Shown piece by piece: positions 1 through 6,873 of a stretch of 8,291 bases of DNA (the first letter of the stretch is position 1; every line of letters begins with the position of its first letter). The translations under genes were made by a program, and so were the position numbers. Source of the stretch: JBKEAJ01 sp047975005 (GTDB taxonomy: Bacteria > Bacteroidota > Bacteroidia > Bacteroidales > Prolixibacteraceae); assembly GCA_047975005.1 (NCBI GenBank), contig JBKECW010000080.1, forward strand, positions 1-8,291. Reading direction: 5' to 3'. The notes under the pieces were generated by a model that worked only from the letters and a program-made list of their open reading frames with translations, ran no database searches and had not been told where the DNA came from.

Positions 1-453
1 CTGATTTACAACACTAAAGGCGTGTCGCTGACGGTCAACTGTATTGATTGCAGCAGTAAAAACCTAATCTCGTCCTCTTCAACTGATGGTTATGCCACAC
101 CGTCCTACTTCTCAGAATCACTGGAGCTTACGGAAGACGAATACACACTGACTCCAAAAGTATTTTCGCCTGATAATGATGGCATTGACGACATACTTGA
201 AATAAACTACAAAAGCAGTATCGGTGAGCATAGTGCCAACATCAGAATTTATAACTCGCAGGGCAGGGAAGTGGCAATAATCGCCAACAACGAATATGTT
301 GCGGAGACAGGAGAGTTTACTTGGGACGGGCGCGACAAACATGGGGGTTTATGTAATACGGGTGTCTACATTGTAGTCTTTGAACTATATAGCGAAAGGG
401 GCGGCAAAGCACATAAAAAACTGGCATGCACGCTGATAAGGAGGAAAAAATAA
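1..453 (+). CDS. C-terminal end of a secreted/surface protein with FlgD-Ig or CHU_C-like module (partial)
   Basis: The frame is open from the first base, so the gene starts outside the window; about 150 codons are visible, ending in TAA at 451-453. The GTG at position 22 is an internal codon, not a start. The last 90 or so residues carry the run PKVFSPDNDGIDD, then an IRIYNSQGREV strand, then TWDGRDKHGG and TGVYIVVFEL. This pattern is known from FlgD-type Ig domains and gliding-motility-associated C-terminal (CHU_C) modules of Bacteroidota surface proteins, which often sit at the end of lamin-tail or other adhesive proteins. The chain ends in a basic tail (LIRRKK). The next gene's ATG overlaps the stop codon (TAATG), so the two are almost certainly co-transcribed and perhaps translationally coupled. 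The role is not known; an exported or cell-surface structural protein is inferred. Which secretion route it uses cannot be decided without the N-terminus. Confidence 0.8.
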   Translation: MIYNTKGVSLTVNCIDCSSKNLISSSSTDGYATPSYFSESLELTEDEYTLTPKVFSPDNDGIDDILEINYKSSIGEHSANIRIYNSQGREVAIIANNEYVAETGEFTWDGRDKHGGLCNTGVYIVVFELYSERGGKAHKKLACTLIRRKK

Positions 454-1289
454 TGAAACGAGCTATCGCCATATTATCTTTTCTATTAATGTCTGTTTTT
501 GCAAAGGGGCAGACTGCAGATTTTGCGATTGGAGCAAAAGCTCGTGGACTGGGTGGTACTTCGGTGGCATTGGAGTATGATGTATGGAGTGCTGTGAACA
601 GTCAGGCGCAGAGTGCGTGGAGCAAAAATGTAGAGCTTGGGGCTTTTTACGAGCAGCGGTATATGCTGAAAGAGCTATCGTTGTTTGCATTTTGTGGTAT
701 TGTCCCTTTTTGGAACGGCAGTTTCTCGGCATCTATGAGTTATCAGGGCTATGGCGATTACAACGAGATGCTGACAGGGCTGGGATATGCAATGCGGCTA
801 TCAAAAAAAATATCATTATCAGTTCGTTTGGACTACCTGACAATCAAAACTATCGCCGATAATTATAATGGCAATATGTTCACTTTTGAAATAGGTGCAA
901 GCTATAAGCCCAACGATAGATTGAATTTTGCTTTTCACACTTTCAATCCTATTGGTACAAAAGCATCGGGTGAGAGCTATGTTAACGAGAAGCTGGCAGT
1001 ATTTAGAGGAGGTGGAGCATTTATGTTGTCGGATTTTGCAACAGTGCTGACAGAAGCAGAGTATTCCAATGATTATGGGACAGTTGCCAAAGTCGGACTG
1101 CTGCTGTCGTTTGATGGGAAATATGAGATATACGGAGGTTTCAACACCAATCCCAATCTCTTGTCATTTGGACTGGGATATACATGGCGAGATATTAAAA
1201 TTGATTTCTATTCCCGCTACCATTTTGTACTTGGCTACACGCCCGGATTGTCCTTATCATATCAATTTGGAAATAATACCGACCCGTAG
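453..1289 (+). CDS. PorV/PorQ-like outer-membrane beta-barrel protein
   Basis: This is a 278-residue protein. I chose the ATG at 453 because it is followed at once by a signal peptide (MKRAIAILSFLLMSVFAKGQ), is preceded by an AAGGAGG stretch at 438-444, and overlaps the upstream stop as TAATG. The ATG at 426 in the same frame would put nine charged residues before the signal. After cleavage the mature start has the run GAKARGLGGTSVAL, followed by VNSQAQSAW where FadL/PorV-type proteins usually have a NPA-like motif. The rest is alternating amphipathic strands rich in aromatic residues and glycine, as in a roughly 14-strand barrel, for example SFGLGYTWRDIKIDFYSRYHF. In the PorV/PorQ family such proteins sit in the outer membrane and some shuttle type IX secretion cargo. 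The family match is by pattern. Whether this member is the true PorQ or a paralogue is not shown. It lies between a surface-protein gene and a helix-hairpin-helix barrel gene on the same strand. Confidence 0.75.
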   Translation: MKRAIAILSFLLMSVFAKGQTADFAIGAKARGLGGTSVALEYDVWSAVNSQAQSAWSKNVELGAFYEQRYMLKELSLFAFCGIVPFWNGSFSASMSYQGYGDYNEMLTGLGYAMRLSKKISLSVRLDYLTIKTIADNYNGNMFTFEIGASYKPNDRLNFAFHTFNPIGTKASGESYVNEKLAVFRGGGAFMLSDFATVLTEAEYSNDYGTVAKVGLLLSFDGKYEIYGGFNTNPNLLSFGLGYTWRDIKIDFYSRYHFVLGYTPGLSLSYQFGNNTDP

Positions 1290-1310
1290 AGATAGGGCAT
1301 GCCCTGTCTC
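1289..1310 (+). other. Intercistronic hairpin (near-perfect palindrome)
   Basis: A nine-pair stem (1289-1297 with 1302-1310, one G-T wobble) closes a four-base CATG loop. The centre GGGCATGCCC (1295-1304) is a perfect palindrome. It begins on the last base of the PorV/PorQ-like stop codon and ends 15 bases before the next start. No T run follows (next bases ATAAAATAC), so it is not a normal intrinsic terminator. An RNA processing or stability element, or partial attenuation between the two genes, is possible. The stem is seen; the role is inference. Confidence 0.5.
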
Positions 1311-1325
1311 ATAAAATACAAAACA

Positions 1326-3341
1326 ATGAATATCAGAAAGATATATATAATTATATTGATGGTCATTTCCTTGTCCTCGGTGCTTGTCGACACCTATGCA
1401 CAAAGCGAATTAGAATTGGTGCTTCAATCCATATTGGAGGATGAGGACAATGAGCAATTGGCGGAGCTGACTGACCAACTGGAAAGTCTCCACATGAACC
1501 CCGTCAAGCTCAACGACAAAGCCGATATTGACAGGCTCGACCAACTGGAGCTTATCACTGCTTTTCAGCGAGAAGAAATAAAAGCGTATGCAAAGGACTA
1601 CGCACCGATAAGGACTTTCAACGAGCTACGTGGACTTGAGGGAATAGACGAACGTACAATAAAACTACTTGAACTCTTCACGGTTCTTGGCTCAGACGAG
1701 GAAAGAGCAACACGTTTATTTGACGGCAAGAGTGAGTTTATTGCTCGCTACCAAAGGGTTTTGCAAAAATCAAAAGGATATATTGAGAATGATGACGGCA
1801 CGACTCCCTACCTCGGAGACCGAAATAAGTATTATGTTCGTTATCGCTTTGATGGTAGCCGTTTGCGCTTTGGTCTTGTTGGCGATAAAGATCCCGGCGA
1901 GACTTTCTTCAAAGATGATAATCGTACCGGCTTCGACTTCTATTCTGCTCATATACAATATAATATGCAAGGACTTATTCGCCAAGTTAATCTTGGCGAC
2001 TTTCGGGTGAATTATGGTCAGGGACTAACATCATACAATGGCTTTGGCATCGGAAAGTCGTCTCAGCCCACCAACATACTGAAAGCTAATCGTGGAGTGA
2101 GTGCCTTCGCATCTGCCGATGAGTCTAATTTTTATCGTGGTGCTGCGGTGAGTTTTGCAAAGGGTAGAATTAGTGGTAGTATTTTCGGCTCATACGACAA
2201 AAAAGATGCTTCGGCAGGTGCTGACGAAGAGCATATCAGTACCATTCAACGCACAGGCTACCATCGAACGGAGGGTGAAATATCTGCCAAAGACAAGCTT
2301 GCCGAAACTAGCTTTGGAGCTAATATTAACCTTACAGTCAACAGACTACGCGTTGGCATTAATAGCATTAATCATCTGTTTGACAAATCGTTGACAAGAG
2401 GCTCACAGTTGTATGAAATGCACGAGTTAGAGGGAAAAAGTCTGAAACTACTGAGTGCTGATTACCAATGGACCTTTAACAAAATAATATTATTTGGAGA
2501 GCTGGCAAACACTTTAGAAACAGGAAGTTTGGGCTTTGTGAGCGGACTTAATCTAAAGAGTGGACGCAACTCCGAATTTGCTTTAGTATATCGAAACTAT
2601 GGCAAGGAGTTTCATAATCTCTATGGCGGTGGATTTTCGGAAAGCTCGCAAAACAACGACGAGAGCGGCTTGTATATCGGTTTTGAATCACAGCCTATCT
2701 CAAAACTAGACCTCAGGACTTATATAGACTTCTATAAATTCAATGGTATTAAATACAGAACTATCGCTCCTACAAGTGGTTACGAGTTTATGACGGAGTT
2801 GGAATATGCTTACAACTACAATCTAAGTTTCACCCTCCGCACAAAATACGAGGCAACGGAAAGAAAGCTGCTATCGGACAATCACTACATCCAAGAGCCT
2901 TACCACACGGGCTATACACGGCTATATATCAGCTATTCGCCTTGGGAACTGCTGACCTTGCGTAGTCGTGTGGACTACGTGTACTCTGATTTCAGCGAGA
3001 AAAGCTCGGGGTGGTATTTTGGTCAGGATGTTAATATTAATCTCTTTGGAGAACTGTTGACGTGGTGGAACAGAGCGGCATGGTTTAATACCGACGGCTA
3101 CAACGCAAGAATCTACGCCTACGAAAATGATGTCCTCTACTCATACTCAGTGCCGGCACTATCGGGAAGAGGGTGGCGTTTCTACACAATGCTGAAATTT
3201 GAACCGGGGCGACATATCAGGCTGTGGCTTCGATACTCTCGCACGCAAATGACGGGAGTTAAGAGCGTCGGCAGCCAGTACAACGAGATAGCAGGGAAGC
3301 ACCGCGACGAGGTAAAACTACAAATGCAGCTGAAGTTTTGA
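1326..3341 (+). CDS. Helix-hairpin-helix (ComEA-type) protein with large predicted outer-membrane barrel
   Basis: This is a 671-residue protein. I prefer the ATG at 1326 because it opens directly on a signal peptide (MNIRKIYIIILMVISLSSVL, cleavage after about DTYA) and has the A-rich upstream sequence common in this phylum; the ATG at 1299 lies in the hairpin and adds nine residues ahead of the signal. Residues about 55-125 form a helix-hairpin-helix pair: NPVKLNDKADIDRLDQLEL with TAFQREEIKAYAKDYAPIRT, then ELRGLEGIDERTIKLL. This resembles ComEA-type DNA-binding modules. From about residue 135 to the end the chain is rich in aromatic, alternating strands (YYVRYRFDGSRLRFGLVGD, VNLGDFRVNYGQGL) and ends in a terminal phenylalanine (LQMQLKF), as outer-membrane barrels do. 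Bacteroidota carry many such fusions annotated only as helix-hairpin-helix proteins; the function is unknown. DNA binding or uptake is a family guess, and the HhH motif may serve another purpose here. It is probably the last gene of the upstream operon. Confidence 0.75.
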   Translation: MNIRKIYIIILMVISLSSVLVDTYAQSELELVLQSILEDEDNEQLAELTDQLESLHMNPVKLNDKADIDRLDQLELITAFQREEIKAYAKDYAPIRTFNELRGLEGIDERTIKLLELFTVLGSDEERATRLFDGKSEFIARYQRVLQKSKGYIENDDGTTPYLGDRNKYYVRYRFDGSRLRFGLVGDKDPGETFFKDDNRTGFDFYSAHIQYNMQGLIRQVNLGDFRVNYGQGLTSYNGFGIGKSSQPTNILKANRGVSAFASADESNFYRGAAVSFAKGRISGSIFGSYDKKDASAGADEEHISTIQRTGYHRTEGEISAKDKLAETSFGANINLTVNRLRVGINSINHLFDKSLTRGSQLYEMHELEGKSLKLLSADYQWTFNKIILFGELANTLETGSLGFVSGLNLKSGRNSEFALVYRNYGKEFHNLYGGGFSESSQNNDESGLYIGFESQPISKLDLRTYIDFYKFNGIKYRTIAPTSGYEFMTELEYAYNYNLSFTLRTKYEATERKLLSDNHYIQEPYHTGYTRLYISYSPWELLTLRSRVDYVYSDFSEKSSGWYFGQDVNINLFGELLTWWNRAAWFNTDGYNARIYAYENDVLYSYSVPALSGRGWRFYTMLKFEPGRHIRLWLRYSRTQMTGVKSVGSQYNEIAGKHRDEVKLQMQLKF

Positions 3342-3349
3342 GCTGCAAG

Positions 3350-3698
3350 CTATAAGTTATCCAATGGACTCTCGATCTTCATTCTTGCTACATCTGTGAC
3401 ATGAGTATAAATCTCAGTGGTTTTTACAGAGCTATGACCAAGCAACTGCTGTATATATCGGATATCCGTCCCATTTTCTAATAGATGGGTGGCAAAACAG
3501 TGGCGCAGTGTGTGAGGAGTAACCTTCTTTCGTATTCCTGCTCTTATGGCTGTCGCTTTTACTACTGTTTGCACGCTTTTTTCAGAATACATGCCTCCTC
3601 CTTGTCCCTCGAAAAGGAACTCTTTGGGATGATATAATCTGAAGTAGACTCTTAAATCTGTAAACAATAATTGGAGACAGGATTACGAATCTATCTTT
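3350..3698 (-). pseudogene. Tyrosine recombinase/integrase, 3' part, truncated and frameshifted
   Basis: The minus strand encodes the C-terminal half of an XerD/integron-type tyrosine recombinase ending in TAG at 3350-3352. Visible are HTLRHCFATHLLENG with the catalytic His and Arg of box II, LLGHSS with the next His, and TEIYTHV with the nucleophilic Tyr (codon 3407-3409). The end MKIESPLDNL is typical of a complete C-terminus. Upstream of about 3665 the protein moves to another frame, where KDRFVILSP reads on (3672-3698); this is the family's usual K-D-R-x-x-x-L-S stretch. One frameshift therefore lies near 3660-3672. Homology then stops at 3698, where IS4-family sequence begins. The first catalytic Arg (box I) is absent from this part, so it cannot be active. 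The gene converges on the helix-hairpin-helix gene, with stop codons eight bases apart. A faint 5' remnant is found beyond the IS element. Confidence 0.8.
3690..3698. repeat. Left copy of 9-bp direct repeat (probable target-site duplication)
   Basis: TCTATCTTT occurs here and again at 4877-4885, on either side of the IS4-family remnant. On the minus strand both copies read AAAGATAGA, that is Lys-Asp-Arg in the recombinase frame. Similarity may reach a few bases further (TTGAGGAAAT here against TTGACAAC at the other side). Confidence 0.45.
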
Positions 3699-4876
3699 AT
3701 TTCCTCAATAGCTAAATATTTAGGCAGAGCGCTAAGTACATGACAAAATTTCAATGCATTGTTCTAAGTCTTTCCTGAATAGCCTACTGTTCAAGGCGTG
3801 AGCTATCCTAATAAGCCCGTACCTAAAGAAGCTATATGCCCTCCTACCATGAGTCTTAATCTTGATTGGCTTAATATTCTCATGTTTATCTATGCCTGCA
3901 AGATATACCCATATAAACGCAATGGCTATAAGTACCATAAGTTTAGAGATTCTCTGCAAATCGGTAAGATGAGTTTTCTCAAAGTTGAAACCACATAGAT
4001 TTCATCGCTTTGAACATAGTCTCAATTTGCCACATGCCTTTGTATAATACCATTGATTGATGTTGCTTGTTTAGAGAGGCAATTATCACATAATCAGGCT
4101 TTGCCCCGAAGCCATAGTTTTACAGCCCGAGAGAGATACGAGATTGTTGCCTACAATAATACAAACCTTCACAGTGCCTATATTTGCCGAGTCTTAGATT
4201 ATTGAATAAGTGAAATACTTTCACCTCCCCCCGTCCTTGTCTTCGGATTATCATGTTATTCTTGATGCGTATATGAAACCTGATATTCTTTAGAATTAGA
4301 TATTCGAACCATGGCTCGCCTATCCCCCCCCTGTCTGCCATAAACGCATCTAATACTGTCAAGACCAAAATTCTCAATATATAAATTTATCAGTTGCATT
4401 CTCTCCTGAGCGTTAGAGTTCCCTCTCTTAGAAAGCATCATCCAAATCAGGGGGATAGCAACACCCTTGCAGCAGACAGATAACATCAGGATATTGATAT
4501 ATGTTTTCCCGAATTTCCAATTTGTCCTGTCAATGCTCAAGCGGTATAGAGGCTCTTCGGGTAGAAGTTAAAATATCAATTTAGCAAATATCAGAGGGTC
4601 AAAAATAAACTCAGCAAAGAAACGCTGTATCCTTCGAAGATCAGACTCAAACGAAGCATTACCTTCAAATCCTTGTGCCAACGCAAGGTATGATACATTT
4701 TGCATTTTTATCAGTGATTTCATCTGTTTATAATTTGTTTTTTTCTGATGTATCTCGCCAATATAATCATTCTCGTATGTGAGAACTTCTTCTCATGGCT
4801 CGTTTCATTAAACTAATTAAACAGCAGATACGAGCTTTATTCCAATTTGTTGCTGTTTTGAATATTTCAAATAATT
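3699..4876 (-). mobile_element. Decayed IS4-family insertion sequence
   Basis: The limits are set by the flanking nine-base repeats at 3690-3698 and 4877-4885, giving about 1.18 kb, slightly short of the usual IS4-family length. The transposase runs on the minus strand and its stop codon lies about 30 bases from the left limit, as is normal for such elements. Clear terminal inverted repeats were not found by eye; an AAATATT motif occurs in inverted orientation near both ends but is too AT-rich to rely on. If the duplication is longer than nine bases the exact ends shift by a few bases. Confidence 0.55.
3732..4723 (-). pseudogene. IS4-family transposase, degenerate (one stop, about five frameshifts)
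   Basis: Reading the minus strand from 4723: LRRIQRFFAEFIFDP, an in-frame TAA at 4568-4570, then LSIDRTNWKFGKT with the first catalytic Asp (4529-4531), and GVAIPLIWMMLSKRGNSNAQ. The frame then changes near 4350, giving AFMADRGGIGEPWFEYLIL with the second Asp (4333-4335) and IRFHIRIKNN. Short pieces in two other frames follow (IVGNNLVSLSG near 4130-4155; KLWLRGK near 4100-4120). Next comes DYVIIASLNKQHQSM and WQIETMFKAMKS with the catalytic Glu (4021-4023), and finally FEKTHLTDLQRISKLMVL to IEILSCT and TAG at 3732-3734. These are the landmarks of IS4-family DDE transposases, whose C-termini often end near LSCT. All three acidic residues are still recognisable, but the protein cannot be made in one piece. 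The N-terminus upstream of 4723 is uncertain; fragments in two frames may extend it to about 4810. Confidence 0.85.
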
Positions 4877-4885
4877 TCTATCTTT
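4877..4885. repeat. Right copy of 9-bp direct repeat (probable target-site duplication)
   Basis: TCTATCTTT, identical to 3690-3698. It bounds the right end of the IS4-family remnant and falls exactly on the codons for Lys-Asp-Arg in the minus-strand recombinase remnant. Confidence 0.45.
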
Positions 4886-4951
4886 GTTGTCAACCTTGAT
4901 GTTCATGTTTATTTTGTGTCTTTTGAGAGTTCGCAAAATTGTAGAATACCA
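4877..4951 (-). pseudogene. Tyrosine recombinase, faint 5' remnant beyond the IS element
   Basis: On the minus strand, 4951 to 4877 reads WYSTILRTLKRHKINM and then NIKVDNKDR without a stop. YSTILR (4931-4948) resembles the box I core Y-S-T-G-L-R of XerD/integron-type recombinases, which holds the first catalytic Arg, and an overlapping frame gives CELSK, like the C-E-L-S that follows box I. NIKVDNKDR has the place and form of the family's strand before K-D-R. The stretch ends on the same KDR codons with which the 3' part at 3698 begins. Joined through one copy of the repeat, the two give NIKVDN-KDR-FVILSP. Upstream of 4951 only weak matches remain (SEIEDID around 4970), after a stop. The call rests on short matches and their placement. 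Confidence 0.4.
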
Positions 4952-5318
4952 AGGTCATTTGAAAACGTCAATATCCTCAATTTCTGAACATTGATTGTTA
5001 ATTATTTTTTATCATGTACTAAGATTCAAAGCATACAAAGCTGACTTAAATAGAAAAAGCACTAAACTTATACTCTTAGAAATGAAAAACATTCTCCACA
5101 CAAACTACTTTTCTCTGATCACAGAGCACAACGATCACTATGATATACGGCATGCAAAAAACAAATTCTCAATCATAAATTTTGCATTAAGAAATAAATC
5201 ATTAAATTTGCAAATATCAGAAATGAACGATATGGAAATAATGTTCAAAAACCTCACAGCGCAAAGAACATGACAAATATTAAACATAATTTGATTAACT
5301 AAGATAAATCCTAATCCC
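4952..5318. other. AT-rich gene-free stretch
   Basis: I see no convincing gene here. A reading frame with an ATG at 5082 and a stop at 5271-5273 could give a 63-residue Lys/Asn-rich peptide (MKNILHTNYFSLITEH at its start), but it matches nothing I know and its composition suits non-coding AT-rich DNA. The left end may hold further decayed recombinase sequence on the minus strand. The promoter of the lipoprotein gene at 5319 should lie here, but no good TTTG/TAnnTTTG pair was found near its start; the closest is an imperfect TAATTTG at 5287-5293. Confidence 0.5.
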
Positions 5319-6707
5319 ATGAATAAAAAAAGCCTTAAGCTCATTATCATTTTAATAGCCGCCACAACCACGGCAGCCATAAGTTCTTGTTCCCAATCCG
5401 CTGACATTGGAGACCTTACAGTAGTCAACGGCAAATGGAACAGGTCTGAAGATAATATTTCTCTATTTAAGATAGTAGATGGTAGACTTGAAGAAGTAGC
5501 AAACACTAAAGTTAGTGCCGACAGCACTTTTGGAATGGCAATCCCTGTTAAAAAAGAAGGTTTTTACACAATAGGCACACACCGTGCGCAGATGGAGATA
5601 ACGAGATATACCTTTTATTTTACTCCCGGCTGCATACTAAATATTGAGTTCAATGACACCACATACTCACTAACAGGAAGTAACACTCAGGAAAACAAGG
5701 CTATGGAGCGGTGGCATAACTTCATTCTACCTTTGGAAACTAATTTCTTTAGAACGAATGGAGGTAAAGGGAGCTCCACTTATGCAAACTATTTTCCATT
5801 GCTCGAAGAAAAGCTCAAGGATCTGGAAACAAAGGATTTTGGAAGCACCGACAACCCGACATTTAATTCTGCTTTCAACAATTTCAGAAAATACGACCTT
5901 ATGTTTCTTGCCGTAGCTTTCAACTACCTACCACGCACAGCCCACCCATCGCAAAACGACTTTATACAATATTACAAAGACCTCGATCTAAGTAATATAA
6001 CATCCAATGCCGGCATACTAAAACACCCTTTTGGAGCTCGCTTGCTCACCAACCTAATCTACATATCAAAACAGATGCAGCTTGTGGATAATGATGCTGA
6101 TTTCCACTCTCTTCTAAAAAATGACACCCTAATTGGAGAAATGGCAGCCCAAAGCACCTCTCGAATAGACTCATATCAAACTTTTTTAGAGTTTGAGGAG
6201 TACGAAGGCAAATATATACTCACTGACGACCAAAAGGCAAGAGTAAAAGCAGCAAAAAACAAACTTGCAAAGAACAACAAAGAAGGACAACCTGCCGTAG
6301 ACTTTAAATACTCGGACATAAATGGTAAACAAGTGGCACTATCAGACCTCAAGGGAAAGGTTGTATTAATCGACGTTTGGGCTACATGGTGCGGTCCATG
6401 CAAGGCACAAATTCCGCACCTCAAAAAAATGGAAAAAGATTATCATGGAAAAGATATAGTTTTCCTTTCAGTTTCTGTTGACGAAAAGAAAAACGAGCAA
6501 AAATGGAAGGATTTTGTAAAAAAGGAAGAACTTGGTGGCATTCAGCTATTTGCAGGAGGCTTTAAGAGCGATATTGCCCAAAGCTATAACATACAAAGTA
6601 TCCCTCGCTTTATCCTTATAGACAAAGAGGGAAAAATGGTATCCGCAAGCTCCCCTCGCCCATCGGATCCAAAGCTGAGAGTGATGGTCGACAAATTACT
6701 GAAATAA
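5319..6707 (+). CDS. TlpA-like thioredoxin-fold lipoprotein (thiol-disulfide oxidoreductase)
   Basis: This is a 462-residue protein that looks intact. The ATG at 5319 leads a lipoprotein signal: basic start, hydrophobic stretch and a lipobox with Cys24 (AAISSC). Residues about 30-130 resemble the DUF4369-type N-terminal domain common in Bacteroidota TlpA proteins (GKWNRSEDNISLFKI, YTFYFTPGCILNIEFNDTTY, LTGSNTQENKAMERWHNFI). A mostly helical linker follows. From about residue 320 there is a TlpA/ResA thioredoxin domain: GQPAVDFKYSDINGK, VVLIDVWATWCGPCKAQIPH with the active site WCGPC at 357-361, VSVDEKK, and a cis-Pro at 429 (SIPRFILIDKEGK). The family reduces or shuffles disulfides in envelope proteins. 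Lipidation suggests anchoring in a membrane facing the periplasm. Substrates are unknown. It is flanked by decayed mobile DNA upstream and a strong terminator downstream, so it is probably a single-gene unit. Confidence 0.9.
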   Translation: MNKKSLKLIIILIAATTTAAISSCSQSADIGDLTVVNGKWNRSEDNISLFKIVDGRLEEVANTKVSADSTFGMAIPVKKEGFYTIGTHRAQMEITRYTFYFTPGCILNIEFNDTTYSLTGSNTQENKAMERWHNFILPLETNFFRTNGGKGSSTYANYFPLLEEKLKDLETKDFGSTDNPTFNSAFNNFRKYDLMFLAVAFNYLPRTAHPSQNDFIQYYKDLDLSNITSNAGILKHPFGARLLTNLIYISKQMQLVDNDADFHSLLKNDTLIGEMAAQSTSRIDSYQTFLEFEEYEGKYILTDDQKARVKAAKNKLAKNNKEGQPAVDFKYSDINGKQVALSDLKGKVVLIDVWATWCGPCKAQIPHLKKMEKDYHGKDIVFLSVSVDEKKNEQKWKDFVKKEELGGIQLFAGGFKSDIAQSYNIQSIPRFILIDKEGKMVSASSPRPSDPKLRVMVDKLLK

Positions 6708-6729
6708 AGACGATATACTTATAATCATG

Positions 6730-6763
6730 AAATGCAGTATAAACAATTGTGCTGCATTTTTTT
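6730..6763 (+). terminator. Intrinsic terminator of the TlpA-like gene
   Basis: AAATGCAG (6730-6737) pairs with CTGCATTT (6752-6759) over eight bases, with a 14-base loop, and runs into seven T residues (6757-6763). It starts 22 bases after the stop codon at 6707. Confidence 0.75.
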
Positions 6764-6810
6764 GTAGAAACAAAACAAGAGCATAGTCCTGATATTTCGC
6801 AAAATCTACC

Positions 6811-6818
6811 TAACTTTG
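6811..6818 (+). promoter_or_regulatory. Bacteroidota-type -7 element ahead of the aspartyl protease gene
   Basis: TAACTTTG fits the TAnnTTTG -7 consensus used by the primary sigma factor of Bacteroides-like bacteria. It lies 55 bases before the ATG at 6874, which suits a leader of about 50 bases. There is no good TTTG at the -33 position (6787-6791 reads TCCTG), so a weak or activator-assisted promoter is possible. Confidence 0.45.
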
Positions 6819-6873
6819 TCAATCGACAATGGCAACAGCCTTATTTATATGGTTAATCATTAATTACAAACAG

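Noticed and set aside
3798..3998. Plus-strand reading frame of 66 codons
   Set aside because: Lies antisense to the conserved C-terminal part of the IS4 transposase and has no features of its own.
4856..4886. TTTTG, 18 bases, TATCTTTG: a good plus-strand Bacteroidota promoter match
   Set aside because: The -7-like part is the reverse complement of the recombinase's K-D-R codons and lies within the probable duplication. The nearest supported plus-strand gene starts more than 400 bases away. Likely chance in AT-rich DNA, though an outward promoter at the IS edge cannot be excluded.
5082..5273. 63-codon plus-strand reading frame before the TlpA-like gene
   Set aside because: Lys/Asn-rich, no recognisable motif, no promoter or ribosome-binding support, and set in AT-rich DNA beside decayed mobile elements.
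5138..5527. Minus-strand reading frame of 129 codons
   Set aside because: Overlaps the start and lipoprotein signal of the well-supported TlpA-like gene and has no recognisable domain.
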